NCBI GenBank assembly: GCA_021234155.1
Contig: JAJEKV010000038.1
Coordinates: 6,132,926 to 6,196,925 of the forward strand
Source: Isoetes taiwanensis
Taxonomy: Eukaryota > Streptophyta > Lycopodiopsida > Isoetales > Isoetaceae
Length of the DNA: 64,000 nt
Direction of reading: 5' to 3'
Below the pieces are notes generated by a model that was not told the origin of the DNA, ran no database searches, and worked only from the letters and a program-made list of their open reading frames with translations. The position numbers and the translations under genes are program-made. Position 1 is the stretch's first letter. Every line of letters starts with the position of its first letter. Positions 25,801-37,888 of the stretch are shown here, in pieces.

Positions 25801-27620
25801 AGTGGACATTTCTTGTTCAGGTTCGCGATGGCCCAATCAAAGATTTTAATTTAGCCGTGGTTGTACAATGCGTTCCGTGGATAATGTTGCATTGTTTTGC
25901 ACCTTGACAATCGTATGGTGTCTATGCTTGAGGATATTGCCGCGGGCTAGAGAGAGCTAGAGAGAGTTTGATTCAAACACGGCCGGGTCTTTTCGTGAAA
26001 TCCCATGGGGAAAACTTGGAGCGTGTTCATATTCGCAAGGAGGATTCACACGAGCTTGGCATATAAGGCGTAGTTGCTCACCTCCAGATAAGTTCTTTTC
26101 TTTCTTGCAGCTCTGGACTTTGGCTCCATTTCAACCTTATATTTTCTCGCTTCGTCTCTTTGTTTCTCTTGCTAGTAAAATATTGCGGATAGAATGGTTA
26201 TAGGTGCAATTCATCAAGCAAATAGATTTCGATGTATGCTAGGTGATGGTTGATAGTGCGGTAAGATCTACATAAACATCAAGACATGACTTGAAAATCA
26301 TTGAATGTATTTCTTCCTGCACCCTTCTTTCAATTTCTTATTTACCTATTTAATGCTTTTATAATGCTTATATGTTTAGTGGTTGTGAGCAGCTCATTTG
26401 GCGCCTACGAAGCAAACCAATATAATATTGCACTTTTTCTTGGGAGCTCCTTCACTTATATCATATATCATCATATGTCATATCCAGGGGTGAGATCATT
26501 GTGTAGGTTTGCGGCATTCTCCAATGTCCAATGTTGTTGTTCAGTTCATTATCTACATTAGGCTGGCGTTAACTGTTTTACAAGATATTTATGTGTCCAT
26601 GTTTCTAGGTGGTGAACCCTTTGTGGGTTCACACGTTATCGCCTCTTTGAATGTGGGCTCGGCTACTTTCTTCAACCAACCAACCTTTGATTTTTTAAAA
26701 TATGAGAAAGTGATTGAAACAAAACGGAAAAGGATTGAGGAAGGACTTTTCAAATTCCTAGTCTGGGTCTCATTGCTTTTTTGAAGACACCTATTATTGA
26801 AATGATTCCCTATTAGTTGAGAAACAAGTTCCATCAAAGAAAGGTTCGTAAGCGGCATTTGGTGATGGCATGTAGACGCATGGCTTGAGTTTATTCGATA
26901 AGCGTCACAAAATTTTGATTTTGAAGTATCCCTGTCACTTTGGCGTATTATGATAGTTAATTGTGAAATAAGAGGTATTTCCTTTTGAGATGTTAACTAG
27001 GTCAGTCAATTTGAAGAGAGAGAAAGCGGTAATCTACGTCTCTATGTCCCAAAACATCCGTGAAGAATATTCTAATCGTTTTTCTTTGAATTAGAAGACA
27101 TTCTTTGTCTAACGAGGATCTTCTTTGTTTATCATCGCCTCCGGCCTCATAAAGGAGGCGATGTGAACGCTATTATCAATACAAACTAGCAAAATGGAAT
27201 TTCCTTTTTTTTCTTTTGCCTTCTTTGAAAGGGTTTACGAGGTCACCAAGGTCTCTTTCTTACGCCCACTTCTATCTTAAGGGAAAACGTTCATAAGGTA
27301 TGGATGATTATAGTTACATTCAAATTGCTTTTTCTCTGCAACAAATATTGGAATTCTGCGGTTTATTGAAAGGATTAGAACGACCATATCTCTGAATGTA
27401 CTGTAAATGCAGACTTAGGCTTTACAACATACGTCAGTTTACTCGTATAAAAATAGTTCTATAGAAATTTTGCTATTGATGACCTTAACAAAGACACATT
27501 AGAAATTTGAATTTAAAGGAATTGTGTAAACAGAGATGGAAATAAGCAAGCCTTTCTTATACTGGCGATAGGGAATACACTTGGAAATAGATCATATGCC
27601 ACTCAATTCAAGCATGCGTT
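22825..27620. other. MO25 upstream region and unrecognised intergenic sequence
   Basis: 22825 to about 23400 should hold the MO25 5' UTR and promoter, but no core element is clear. ORFs at 24628-25030 overlap on both strands with no recognisable motif. A diverged repeat near 24001-24120 resembles sequence at 30600-30720. No host gene was recognised from 23.4 to 27.6 kb. Confidence 0.3.
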
Positions 27621-27629
27621 AATTTGAGA

Positions 27630-28125
27630 CTTATTGCTTAAGGGAAGTGGGTCCATGCTCATGTTATCAAAACTAGATATTTTTTAAAGAACTAGATATT
27701 TTCCTTTGGAATAGCCTCGTTAACATGTATGCAAAAACTGGAAACTTGATGATTTGGCAAAATGTAATGTGTTTTACATCGATTGCAATGATATCTGGCG
27801 ATGCCTAGCTGGCAAAGGCCAGGAAGCTCTCGAGCTCTTCCTGCAGATGCACATGGAATGCATGGCATACATTTGCCTAGTTGGCAAAGGCCAGGAAGCC
27901 CTCGAGCTCTTCCTGCGGGTGCACATGGAATGCATGGCATAAATTTGTGCACTTAATGCATCGGCAATCATAGGGGCCTTGCAAGTGCTTTCATGCTTAT
28001 GCTCTAAAACTAAAGTGTGAGGTTGGCAATATTGCTGCTTGTGGACATCTATGCAAAATGTGGAGATGTCTAGGCGCGGTGTTATCTCGTGGACAATGAT
28101 TTCAAGCTATGCACCAACAGGGAAT
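27630..28125 (+). pseudogene. PPR (pentatricopeptide repeat) gene relic
   Basis: PPR proteins bind organellar RNA. Plus-strand fragments match the repeated helices of the PLS type: GKWVHAHVIKT near 27647-27680, NMYAKTGNL near 27720, then AGKGQEALELF, and later VDIYAKCGDV and RGVISWTMISSYA near 28040-28110. These come in the expected order but in different frames, with stops between them. A 72-bp segment encoding the GKGQEALELFLQMHMECM part is duplicated in tandem (27803-27874 and 27875-27946). No start or full array is present. Confidence 0.75.
27803..27946 (+). repeat. 72-bp in-frame tandem duplication in the PPR relic
   Basis: The two units (27803-27874 and 27875-27946) differ at only a few positions, and 72 is a multiple of three. 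The unit codes for 24 residues including KGQEALELFL. Confidence 0.85.
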
Positions 28126-29728
28126 AACATTGAAGCCCATCTCTCGTTTTACTTCGATTGAGATCTCATTTGCAATGTCTCTCAATTAGTTTGTTTGTTT
28201 TTAATGTTTCAAGGATCGATAATAGGATTTTTATCTTTTGAGCATTGTAGTTTTAAAACAATTTATTTCAAACTCCCAATATCATTACATATTACATAAA
28301 TCACAAATATCTTACAACTTGGAATCCCACATTGACGAGCTGTATACATATCTTTCTCAACACACAAATATTGAGAAATATATTTATATCTGTAGAAAAT
28401 TTTTCAGAAACCTTGAGCAGAATGGGATTCTTGAAAAATCTTCATAAAAACTTGAATAATCTAAGGGAATGTCCTAATCTTATGAGGGAATCCAATGGGA
28501 ATTGTTAGATCCATGAGACCATCTTCAAGACCTCCAAATTTAACTTTACCTTTTGTGAGATCCTTGCTACATTGCTTCAACAGGAAGAAATTATGGGTAT
28601 ATTAAGCATAGCCTTGCATGGTAGGAGACTCAAATGCCCAAATGTTGGGCTAGAAGGCCTTCGTTGGGCTGAACATTGTGGGATGTACATGCATGCAACT
28701 TTTCCTGTAGGCTTTTATGTTGCCATTTCTAGAATAAAGATCTCTTATCCATTTTATTCCAATTAGTATGTTAAGTCCAACTTAAGTATAATATTTTCCA
28801 CATGATCATTTTACTAGCCCTTCCTACATCCCCCACTAGAAAAGACAAAAAAGAAAAAAGCTAAATACATCTACGAGACAAATTCTATTAGTCCTTGCCA
28901 CAATCCACTCACGAAAATGGTGACTACCATTTTGAGAGGCTTAAAGTAGAATGGTGCATAACTCTTATGCACAAACCCAAATCCAACGGTGCATGACTCA
29001 TAAATAAATGACAGAAAAGAAAACTTTGCCAGTCCCAAAACAACTTTATCACATCTACTATTTGTATTGCATAAATTATATTGTATCTCATGGCATGGAG
29101 AGCATGTTGTGCTTTGCATTTTTGTGTACATGGCATGCTTTTGCTTCTTTTTCCATTTTGCACGTTTGTCACTAAGTTATTTGAGGAGTATATTTTGCAA
29201 TTATCAATTCATCTCTACTCTTAAACAAATTGCGTTTCTCGTTGCCCATGTTTGAAACTAGGCATATGCCTTTAAGCACTATATAATGGCAGGTTGGGCT
29301 CCGTTGAAATTTTCTAGACTAGCTTAGTTTAGGCTTGCAGCCAGAGTAAGTCTCTTTTGACAAATTTTCTACACTAGGTTAATTTGAGCCTGCAGCCAAG
29401 GTATGTGTATTTGAGCCTGCAGCCAAGGTATGTGTCTTTTGAGACTACACTAATATATTTTGTCTTGCAACTCTTTTCTGAACTTCTAGGTCCCCACCAT
29501 AACATTGCTTTTTACTTCTAATTCTTGAGTACTATAAAGGAAAAAAGAAGAAGTAATTTTTATGACATGCCATTTGGCCGTATCCCATCGGACATATGAC
29601 GCGCACACCACTGTAACATTGCTTTGCTGTGTAACTGTTAGGTCTTGCCCCCAAATACCTCACATTGAATGTGACTGTGGAGGACCTCGATTTGTTCTAA
29701 AACTAGCGTGAAACCACTAAACCAAATG
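28126..29728. other. AT-rich sequence with no recognised gene
   Basis: Only short ORFs are present. There is a small local duplication at about 29390-29440 (TTTGAGCCTGCAGCCAAGGT repeated). Nothing else can be assigned. Confidence 0.4.
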
Positions 29729-30280
29729 TCATTAGGGTTTTTTTGAGATTAAAAAAGGGCCTTCAAAACATGCCAACTAAGCCAAATGAAGATAAATGAA
29801 CCACCAATCAGAAATCAGAGCCTGACGGGTCCAGTCAGCAAAACTGTTATAACTAACTCACTGGATCACATTTTCTAGCATAACTGTTGACAGAAAAGTC
29901 CAAATGATCTTTCGTTTAGTGCAATAGATAGATCTTGTTGAGATCTTTCCAACCTTAGGTGCTTTGCACATATTTTAACCACTTATGATTGTCAAAACTC
30001 CAAATAATATGGGTTTTACCATTTTTTACTATCCTATGGGGCTAAAAGATATGCAAACCACCCAAGGTTGGAAAGATCTCAATGAGATCTATATATTGCA
30101 CCAAACAAAAGCTCATTTGGACTTTTCTATCAACACTTATGCTAGAAAATGTGATCCAGTGAGTTAATTATAACAGTTTTGCTGACTGGATTAGCAGTTC
30201 TGTTTTCTGATTGGTAGTTCATATAGCTTAGTCAGCAGTTCTTAGAAGGCCCTTTTATGATCTCAAAAAATCCCTAATGA
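29729..30280. mobile_element. Foldback element with about 245-bp inverted arms
   Basis: The arm at about 29729-29980 pairs in reverse complement with about 30037-30280, leaving a loop of about 56 bases. Shared blocks include CAGTCAGCAAAACTGTTATA, ACTCACTGGATCACATTTTC and GAGATCTTTCCAACCTT. Outer ends share TCATTAGGG. The arms differ by scattered substitutions, so the element is not brand new. There is no coding capacity, which fits a foldback-type non-autonomous DNA transposon. Confidence 0.85.
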
Positions 30281-30439
30281 TAATCCATGTATAACCACTC
30301 ATAGTGCAACCACTCATAGTACAGAGACTTGTATATATATATATATAGTGCACAAGAAGACAATTATAACATGTAACAACATACATTATATCACTGTCAA
30401 GATACTGAATGAAGTTCCCTTGAGAAGACTCTAGAAACC

Positions 30440-30945
30440 TTCTTTGAAAGCCTGAGGAGGTAGCATGCTCAAGGTTGAGTCTTCATTGAATGGCAATTAA
30501 GGTGTGAAGTTTATAGTAGATATATATAGCCTAGCCTTGACCAAGGCCTTGATTGCCTTCCAAACTTGCAGTTGACCATGAATGCATAGTTAAATGATCT
30601 TAATAACTTTTGAACTCTTCACTCTGCCACTTTTCATATGTACTGAGACTGTACTTAATACCTCAATTATTCGTTGCCTTCCAGTTGTCATCGACCTAAT
30701 AATTTAATATGAACTTAGTAATGTTTCTTAAAAGGTAGCACGCTTGAAATTGAGTCCTCATTGGAGGTAGAATTAGATGCATTGTGAAGTTTATGCAAAT
30801 AGAGCTAGGTAGCCTCGCTGTGACTAGCTTCCAACTCGTGACTAGAAGTGGATTTTCTTGCAAAGAAATCAGTTTCTTATAGTTAAAAGATGCCACTTTG
30901 TATATGTACTCAAATTGTACTTAATAGCTCACACACACGAGAGCA
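30440..30945 (+). repeat. Diverged tandem duplication of about 270 bp
   Basis: Sequence from about 30459 (GGTAGCATGCTCAAGGTTGA) is repeated from about 30733 (GGTAGCACGCTTGAAATTGA). A block with GCCACTTTTCATATGTACT near 30627 recurs near 30891. The offset of 264-274 bases is constant, which indicates an old tandem duplication. A related block lies near 24001-24120. Confidence 0.65.
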
Positions 30946-30960
30946 TTACAACAAACCATT

Positions 30961-31364
30961 ATAACACAAACTATTACCCCTTGTACTTATACTTAAATCC
31001 CCCCTAAAGTCCTCTTTTGCTTGGGTGCATATCCACACGAGGGGTGTCTCCATGCATTGAGAACTGTTGGATAGGCATATTTGCGGGTTGTGTCTTCTCT
31101 GGAACATAGATAGCGATCCTCGTTTGTGGGGTATACTTCCACAGGTTGGCGTATGTCATATAATAAGATTAGTGAGATACAATAAAGCTTTAGACAAATG
31201 TACTTAATTGTGTTGATTCCATACATTTATATGTACGATTATGGAACGAGACAACAAGTGCTCTCGTTGCCCTACGCCGCTCTTTGTGTGACTATGCACC
31301 CAAACAAAAGGGGGTTTTGGGGGGGATTTAATTATAAGTACAAAAGATAATGGTTTGTGTTGTA
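30961..31364. mobile_element. MITE with about 80-bp terminal inverted repeats
   Basis: The left end (about 30961-31040) and right end (about 31282-31364) are reverse complements with a few mismatches. They share TTGTACTTATA, TTAAATCCCCCC and TTTGGGTGCATA-like blocks. The total is about 404 bp with no ORF of note. The exact tip and target duplication could not be fixed. Confidence 0.8.
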
Positions 31365-31466
31365 AGAAAAAAAATTGTTCCTTAGGATCCTTCAAAATAG
31401 TTGTAGGAATAATTGATTCGTTGTTTTCATGAACTTGAGGCTATCTAATATTATGATATATTCCAC

Positions 31467-31562
31467 AAGAAAGCAACGCAAAATGATGACACCTTTCTGG
31501 AGGGCAATGCAAACAAGAAAGCAACACAAAAATTATTGACACTTTTGTGGAGGGCAATGCAA
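31467..31562 (+). repeat. Short tandem duplication of about 47 bp
   Basis: Two adjacent units share AAGAAAGCAAC, a GACAC-TTT block and GGAGGGCAATGCAA, with a handful of substitutions between them. Confidence 0.6.
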
Positions 31563-32848
31563 GCTCCTGTATAAAGGCAACCAACAACCCTTCAATAGGA
31601 TCAAGATTATTCAATAAAGGATTTGTTGAAAGGTTTTACCCCGGAGCTTATAAGGTGCCTTATTGTGAAAGTGGTCATACATCCTTGAAGAACCCACTCC
31701 AGCCATGTAGAGTGGTGGGCGGAGGCAGGACCCATCTGAATGTGTTGTAAATTGTCCCATATTTACAGTTTTTTTTACCGTGGCAACGAATTTGCAGTCT
31801 CGTTTTCTCAACAAACTCCATAAACTCAAAGTCGACAAATCAAATATATTGTCGAGAAAATGAAGAAGCTTCTCCCAATAGATGCAGACTTGATTAATCT
31901 TTGCCTTTCTCCACCAACACCTGAAGTTAATTAGGGTTTGAATAGCAGAGAGGCTATTTGTTATATCTGAGAAAACAAAGGACTGTAGATGATTATCTAT
32001 CTGTGGTTCTAAATAGATGCAGGCTTGATAGATGCTTTGATTGGCTTACCATAGAACAAATTATAGCATAAGTTTTAATTAAGGTTCAGGTTGAAGCATG
32101 GGAGATGGTTACCAAAAAGACAAGGATGCAGATATCTAAGATAACAAGGTGCTGCGCATAGAGGGTTGCCCTCCAGTGCCCCAAGGGTGTGTTTGCATAT
32201 TTTTTGTTTTGTAATTTTGTGTTGGATCTTCTTCGTTTATATTGAACTTTCTAAATATTATAAAAATATGGATTCTAGATGTTCTATATTAATGGGAGCA
32301 TGTTGGTTGTCGTCTTTAGTCATCTAAAGAAATATGATGTTGATAATTCCATTCTTCTTTCCATAGAAATTAACAAGATGGCTTTTGAATGCATCATGCC
32401 TTAACCTAAGCAAATATTCATGGTTGCAACAAGGTGCAAATTTGGGAACTTATAGATGATTGTTTCAATGGTCTATATTTTTAGCTGTATATATTATGTT
32501 TAGGAACCTAGATATGATCAGGACAGGTGCCCAACACAAAATAGAAAGAATGATAACCGATCATATCTGGAGAGGCAATAAGTTGGCTCTACAGGAATGA
32601 TGAGGCCCTAGGCAATCGACTGTACAGATATAGAGACTGATTTTGGTACAAATCGGCTGCACAAGAGGCTTGAAGTTGAGCATTCCAGCATTGGACAGAT
32701 CATTGTTCACATGGGCTATATAAAAAGCACTGTTCACAGACCATTAAAGAAATTGGTTTATCGAAATTAAATTGTGATTGATTATAAAGGTGTAAAAGTG
32801 ATATTCATAGTTGCTAGATATTTCAAGTAGCACTTAATCTCCTAACAG

Positions 32849-32860
32849 TGGTATCAGATC
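32849..32860 (+). promoter_or_regulatory. Primer binding site of copia element
   Basis: TGGTATCAGATC follows CCTAACA, the likely 3' end of a 5' LTR. It is complementary to the 3' end of initiator tRNA-Met, with a mismatch near its end. The start of the LTR upstream could not be located. Confidence 0.7.
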
Positions 32861-35140
32861 AGATAAAATATCAACTCGATTTGGAGCAACTCTTCTGAAC
32901 TCTATAAACGTGTTTAAAGAAAAGGAAGGATTTTAGACATAGAAAGAACAGATGAAGGAAGTGCTTGTGTTTGAAAATTTGTGGAGAAAGCAAGGCAACA
33001 GAAGACAAAGTATCTACTAGCTCTACTGGGAAAGATGCAGAGGTAAGTTCATCTAAACTTGTTAGTGTTGAAGACGTTGAACTTAAAATTACTCAAGCTA
33101 TGGCTATTCTAATGTGCAAGGGAGCACCTAGCACCATTATTAAAATGAGAGGACTCATTTCTAAGGAAATGTGAAAGTATCTTATAAAAAAATTTCAGGA
33201 AAAGAATTTGTCCCAAATTGAGGTCCTTGAGAAAGAGTTGAGAATGCTTAAATATGATGAAAAGACGGATGTAACAAAGTTGTTTGCAAATTTTGACTTA
33301 ATTTGTGCAGATTTGAAAGCAGATCTGAGAATGCAAAAATTCTACAAGTATCCAGGGTACTTTCTAATATGGAAACCCTTTCCAGTCTAATTAGGACAGT
33401 GGCAAAGAACAGTGATGAGGCTGAAAGACTGGCCATGGTTGAAATAGAGTAGAAGAAACTTATGGAGGAGGAAGAAGATGGAGCTATTGAAGTACTGATG
33501 GCTAGCAAAGGTAAGAATAAAGGAGAAGACAAAGGTAAACATGCAAAATCTGGAAGTTTGTTCTCTGGATCATGCTATCTTTGTGGTAAAATATGACATA
33601 TCAAAATTAATTATTCGAATGGTGCAAAGAGTGTGAATTGCTACACTTGTGGTGGTGTAGGCCATTATGCTAGTGAATGCCCATCTCCTAAAGGTACTGC
33701 TAGAGGGAGAGGAAGAGGAGTACGGGCAGAGGAAGAGGCGACAGAAGAGGTGATGATGTATTTTAATGTTGCATCTGAGGAAAGTAGTGATACTAAAGAA
33801 GAAGAGAAAGAAGAGGACGAGGAGACAGAGGTAAAACCTGTTTGTATGCTTTCTCATTATCATGGAATTAATAAGTCTGCTCATTCTTTTATACTAGATA
33901 GTGAAGCAGAAAAGATGATAGTTAGCAATGCTAACCTACTAAGAATGAGAATGAGAATGAGAAAAAGATGATGCATGTACAAAAAGAGCGAAGCTCGAGG
34001 ATGGAAGATTGCAAAATGCATATGCTGAAGGAATGTTGTAGCTATTTAATTTAGAAGGAAATCCTGTAAAGTTGGATCGTGTCTTATGTGCCAAGAATTA
34101 TTAAGAAGTTGGTTTCTATAAGCCAGTTGGTTGACCTTGGCTTGTGTGTACATTTGATAAGAAAGTTTGTAAAGTTTTGAGAAATAATAAAGTTGAGTTT
34201 TTCGCAATTCGAGTTGGCAACTTGTTTGAGTTCTCAAATGATTATTGTGTTAATATTATTAATGTAGATGAAGGTACAACGGATTTATGGCATGAGCGGT
34301 TAGCTTATACTCAATTAAAAAATATAAATTTGATGATAAAGAAAAATATGCTTAAAGGCAAAATGAGTGAAGGAGAAAGCTTTGTTGTGGGTGTATGTTG
34401 GGCAAGCATTCAAGGCTTCCATTTGTAAAGAAAAGGGAAAAAAAGGACAACAACCTTTTGAAAATTGTACATTTAGACTTGTGTGGACCCATCAACGTAC
34501 AAGGAAGAATTGGAAAAAGGTATTTTCTTACCTTTGTGGATTGACTTTAGCAGAAGATGCAAGTGTTATTTGCTAAGAAAGAGAAAGGGTTGTGATGACG
34601 CATTCAAACAATGTCTAGCAGAAAGTGAAAGGGAGACAGAAAAGAAATTAAAATGCTTGAGTAGTGACAAGGGGTGGAGAATACATCTTAGAAAGATTTA
34701 GAGGATTTTGCAGGTTGCATGGCATTGCAAGGTAGTTAACATGCTCTTATAGTTTACAACATAATGGAGTTTCAAAGAGGAAATTTTGTACAATTTTAAA
34801 TGCTACAAGAGCAATCCTTAAACATTCTGGTCTACCGAATTATCTATGGGAAGAAGTAATACAAACTGCAGTGTACATCCAAAATAGATTGCCAAATACT
34901 AGTATAGCTTGAAGGCTTCTTGAAGAGCTTTGGAATCCAGAGATAAGTATTGATTTTTCTAAATTTAAGGCCTATGGATACTTGGGCTATGTAAATGTGC
35001 CTGAAGAGGTCCGAAGGAAACTTGATGACAGATCACATATTGTTTTTTTAGTAGGTTATGATCTAGAGAGTAAAACATATCGAATGTTTGAGCCGGACAA
35101 AAAAGGATTATTATAAGCAGAGGTGTGTCATTTGAAGAAT
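32861..35140 (+). mobile_element. Ty1/copia element, gag to integrase, truncated before reverse transcriptase
   Basis: Downstream of the primer site the plus strand holds a gag remnant (from 32965) and two zinc knuckles. The first is damaged (CYLCGK then a stop); the second is intact (CYTCGGVGHYASEC near 33640). A protease relic follows, with FILDSEAEKMIVSN near 33885, where glycine of the usual DSG has become glutamate. The pre-integrase motif is LWHERL, and integrase core pieces read HLDLCGPI, KHSGLPNYLWEE and KTYRMFEPD, ending near 35115. Stops and frameshifts are common and the polymerase is absent, so the copy is inactive and 3'-truncated. Confidence 0.85.
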
Positions 35141-35204
35141 GCATTCTTTACATGAAATTTAAAGGAGCTCAAAATAAAATAGTTTGTGTCTGAAATCTGA
35201 TAAT

Positions 35205-35350
35205 AAGATTGCTTTTTTTGGGTTGCCCCTAAGGGGGCAAACCTTGTTTTAAGTGGGTTTGTGGCATATACTGGGTATATGCTGGAATATCCCCAGGATA
35301 TGCTGGTGACTGCTACAAACCCATTGTCACCAGTAAACTGGCGGTCAGTT
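35205..35350 (+). repeat. Dispersed repeat, plus-oriented copy
   Basis: It begins near GGGTTGCCCCTAAGGGGGCA and carries ATGCTGGAATAT and AAACTGGCGGTCA. The same order of blocks is found in reverse orientation at 48281-48420. It has no coding content and is probably a MITE or SINE family. Confidence 0.65.
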
Positions 35351-36020
35351 GGGTTCTGGATCGCCCGACACCCCAACCAGGTAACTGGCAGCTCCAATCT
35401 AAGAACATGTCTCGGTGCTCCTGGTGGTGATGGCGTCCCTTGGTAGATACTATAAGCTTTCATGCCGGATTTACCATTTCTGGAGCTCACAGAGCATTTC
35501 TGTATAACATTTGGGGCTTCTTAGTTCCTGGATTTTTAATTGTGTCCATTGATCTGCAACGGCTCATGTAAGAAGAGCAATCTGAACCTGTCTCTTCAGA
35601 CATAGATGAGGAGCCACTAGAATGCATGCTTACGCTTTCGCAACACAAATCTGAGCGAACCTACGACCTCCAAAGCTATTGCAGCCTTCACTTGACCTCT
35701 GCGTACCTGCTTTATGCACTTGGATCCTGCCATGACTAAGCTGTAAAGAAGAATGCCGGAATTGAGAACTCTGAAGAAGAGGAGTAAGCGGATGTTGTTG
35801 TTGGATCTAACACACAATGTCCATCTTATAAAGCAAGTGTAAATTGTAAAGCACATGGTCTGTTCCAACTTGTAAGTACATGTTGCTCAAATTTTTATGT
35901 TGACATGAGTTTCAGGTGCATTTAAGCACATGGCTTGTCTTGTTTTTTTAAACAACCTCATGTTGTTTAAGCTAGATTATGATTTATCCTCATGGCTATA
36001 TACATAATGCACTAAAGGAC
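35351..36020. other. Unassigned sequence between the copia remnant and the ARIADNE fragment
   Basis: Short ORFs on both strands show no recognisable motif. The stretch may include more of the truncated host gene whose exon appears at 36025, but I cannot identify an earlier exon. Confidence 0.3.
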
Positions 36021-36024
36021 GAGG

Positions 36025-36235
36025 ACATACTTCGAGAACCTTGTGCGTGCCCTAGAGAATGGTCTTGCTGATGTCGACAATTCTAAAGGTCCAGCTGGGA
36101 GCAAAAGTACTGGCGGCAGCTCTAAGGCGTCTGGCACTTCAAAGGGCAAGGGGGGCAGAGGTAAATGTGGAAGCTCAAAGAGTGGTGGGACAAGTCATAC
36201 TGGTGATGAAAATGGCTATTGGTCTTGTGAACACT
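36025..36235 (+). pseudogene. ARI: ARIADNE-type E3 ubiquitin ligase C-terminal exon fragment, cut by LTR insertion
   Basis: The plus strand reads [18 protein letters not shown], then a Gly/Ser/Lys-rich linker, then GYWSCEH. This is the C-terminal end of plant ARIADNE (RBR) ubiquitin ligases of the ARI7/ARI8 type, just entering the terminal RanBP2-like zinc finger (normally WSCEHCTYAN). The reading stops exactly where the long LTR begins at 36236, so the finger is interrupted after its first cysteine. I found no continuation in this window. The upstream RING/IBR exons were not found either. Confidence 0.75.
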
Positions 36236-37875
36236 TGTGACGTTCCAGGGGAATATACGCTATGAATACGTATATTCCTGGACCCGTCACTATACAAGTC
36301 TATCTTCATAGCCTTGTATACCATAGATTGTGGCACTAGGGGGCATGGCTAAGTTATTCTTATAACTTAGCCAACCTTAGGTTAAGACCATTTTCCACGT
36401 GGCCTTAACCTATTGGGCCACCGCCACACGGCCTCATCCTAGTGGTGCCACGTGGCATCCTAGGTGGACCTAACTTATATAGGCTGGAACCCTAACCCTA
36501 GGCCTCTCTTCCAGCCCTAGCACCCAGAGACTCATCCACCCACGCGAAACCTCGTTTAGCGATCGCTCGTTAATGGCATAGATTGGTGTAGCGGCCCACG
36601 GAGGAAGATCCATCCTTGGAAGGAGCGGTACGCATTGATTCCCGGAGATCATGGAGGCCTTGGAGTTTGGAGGCAGTGCTTCAGGAGCAGGTATGTAGAG
36701 TAGTAGTCATGGTAGTTCATCTGGAATTAGCATTCCAGATGAGCTAGTATCTTGTATCTATAGTAGAGCCATCCTAGAACCCTTATACAACATCTTGAAC
36801 CCTAATCAAGGAACCCTAACTGTAAGTTAGATTTGTATGATTAGGTTAAGATGTTCTTATGATGATTCTCATGATATGATGATTATGTGTTGTTGGTTGA
36901 TCATGCTTGCTCCTCTTGTATTGGGAAGGGGGGTAGAGACCTAGAGCCATATGTAGTATGCTCCTAGTTAGATCCCTTAGTTCCTATTAGATGCGGCCTG
37001 TGCATAGGAGCCCACCAGGCTATCGAGGCTATGATGTGACTCAGCACCACATAACGGGGCTAGAGGGAATGTGGAGGGAGGATCCCTGCCGAGTGGGGGC
37101 TTCGGGGGATCCCATAGTGGGCTAGACTTATGGTCGGTCACTTAGTGTGGGCCGATCATGGGTCCGACACCTCCTGGGGCAATGGTGTCGCCCTGCCTCT
37201 CGAGAGCTGCAAGTGTCGGCTTGGCTCTCGTTTTGGGGGGTTAAATCGGGTATGAATCGTGTGTCGCCACGATTCTCTAGCCGCCCACGGAACCTCTAGA
37301 CCCTAGGAAGGGGAGATGCAACCCTTCCTGCCTCATCGAACCAGGGAGATGCAACCTGGAGTAGTCCCGATGGGTGATGCCATGGGATTGCATATCCGGA
37401 AGGCTAGAGTTATGCCAGAGCCTGATTTAGCCCATCTGCAAAGTATGCACAGGAGGGGCGGATGGAGTGGTCAACCCTAGCCATTGTCTTATGCCAGCCC
37501 TCGCCATTGCCATGACTCGGTCTGCTCTATCTTGAGGCCTAGCCAGTCAGTCATCCTCCTTACGAGTCTGAGCCTGGGTAGGAGCTCACATGTTTTACGG
37601 TTCATGTTTATCCTCTTTGCACTTGTAGCTGTGTGATGGACTACCCTTCGAGGTAGTATTTATATGCTTTGATGCTAGTTCTGACTTGTTTATCGCTTCC
37701 GCTGTTATAGGAGCCCATAGGGGAAGGGCGCGCAAGACGCCTTCGTGTCCCCTCCCCGCACTAGGGTCACCTTAGAGTGCAGGGTAGACGAAGGGCCTGT
37801 GCAGTCGTTGGGCCGGACGGGGGATTTCCTGCCGAGTGTACGGCCGGGCGCCGTATGTTAGCAGGGAGCGTCACA
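36236..37875 (+). repeat. 5' LTR (1640 bp) of the histone-H3-carrying element
   Basis: It starts TGTGACG and ends CGTCACA, perfect terminal inverted repeats of an LTR, and a primer binding site follows one base later. A TATA-like ACTTATATAGG lies at about 36472. Internal blocks such as TTGTATTGGGAAGG and AGGGGCGGATGGAGTGG recur at matching offsets in the inverted LTR at 41357-43018, so both belong to one family. Left flank is ARIADNE coding sequence. Confidence 0.85.
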
Positions 37876-37876
37876 A

Positions 37877-37888
37877 TGGTATCAGAGC
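37877..37888 (+). promoter_or_regulatory. Primer binding site (initiator tRNA-Met type)
   Basis: TGGTATCAGAGC lies one base after the LTR end. It is complementary to the 3' end of plant initiator tRNA-Met and confirms that the LTR upstream is a 5' LTR in plus orientation. Confidence 0.9.

Noticed and set aside
29637-32847. A single 3.2-kb copia LTR from TGTTAGG to CCTAACA before the primer site at 32849
   Set aside because: The ends match as an inverted pair, but the interval is filled with a foldback element, a MITE and duplications, and the size is far above a normal copia LTR. Probably coincidence.
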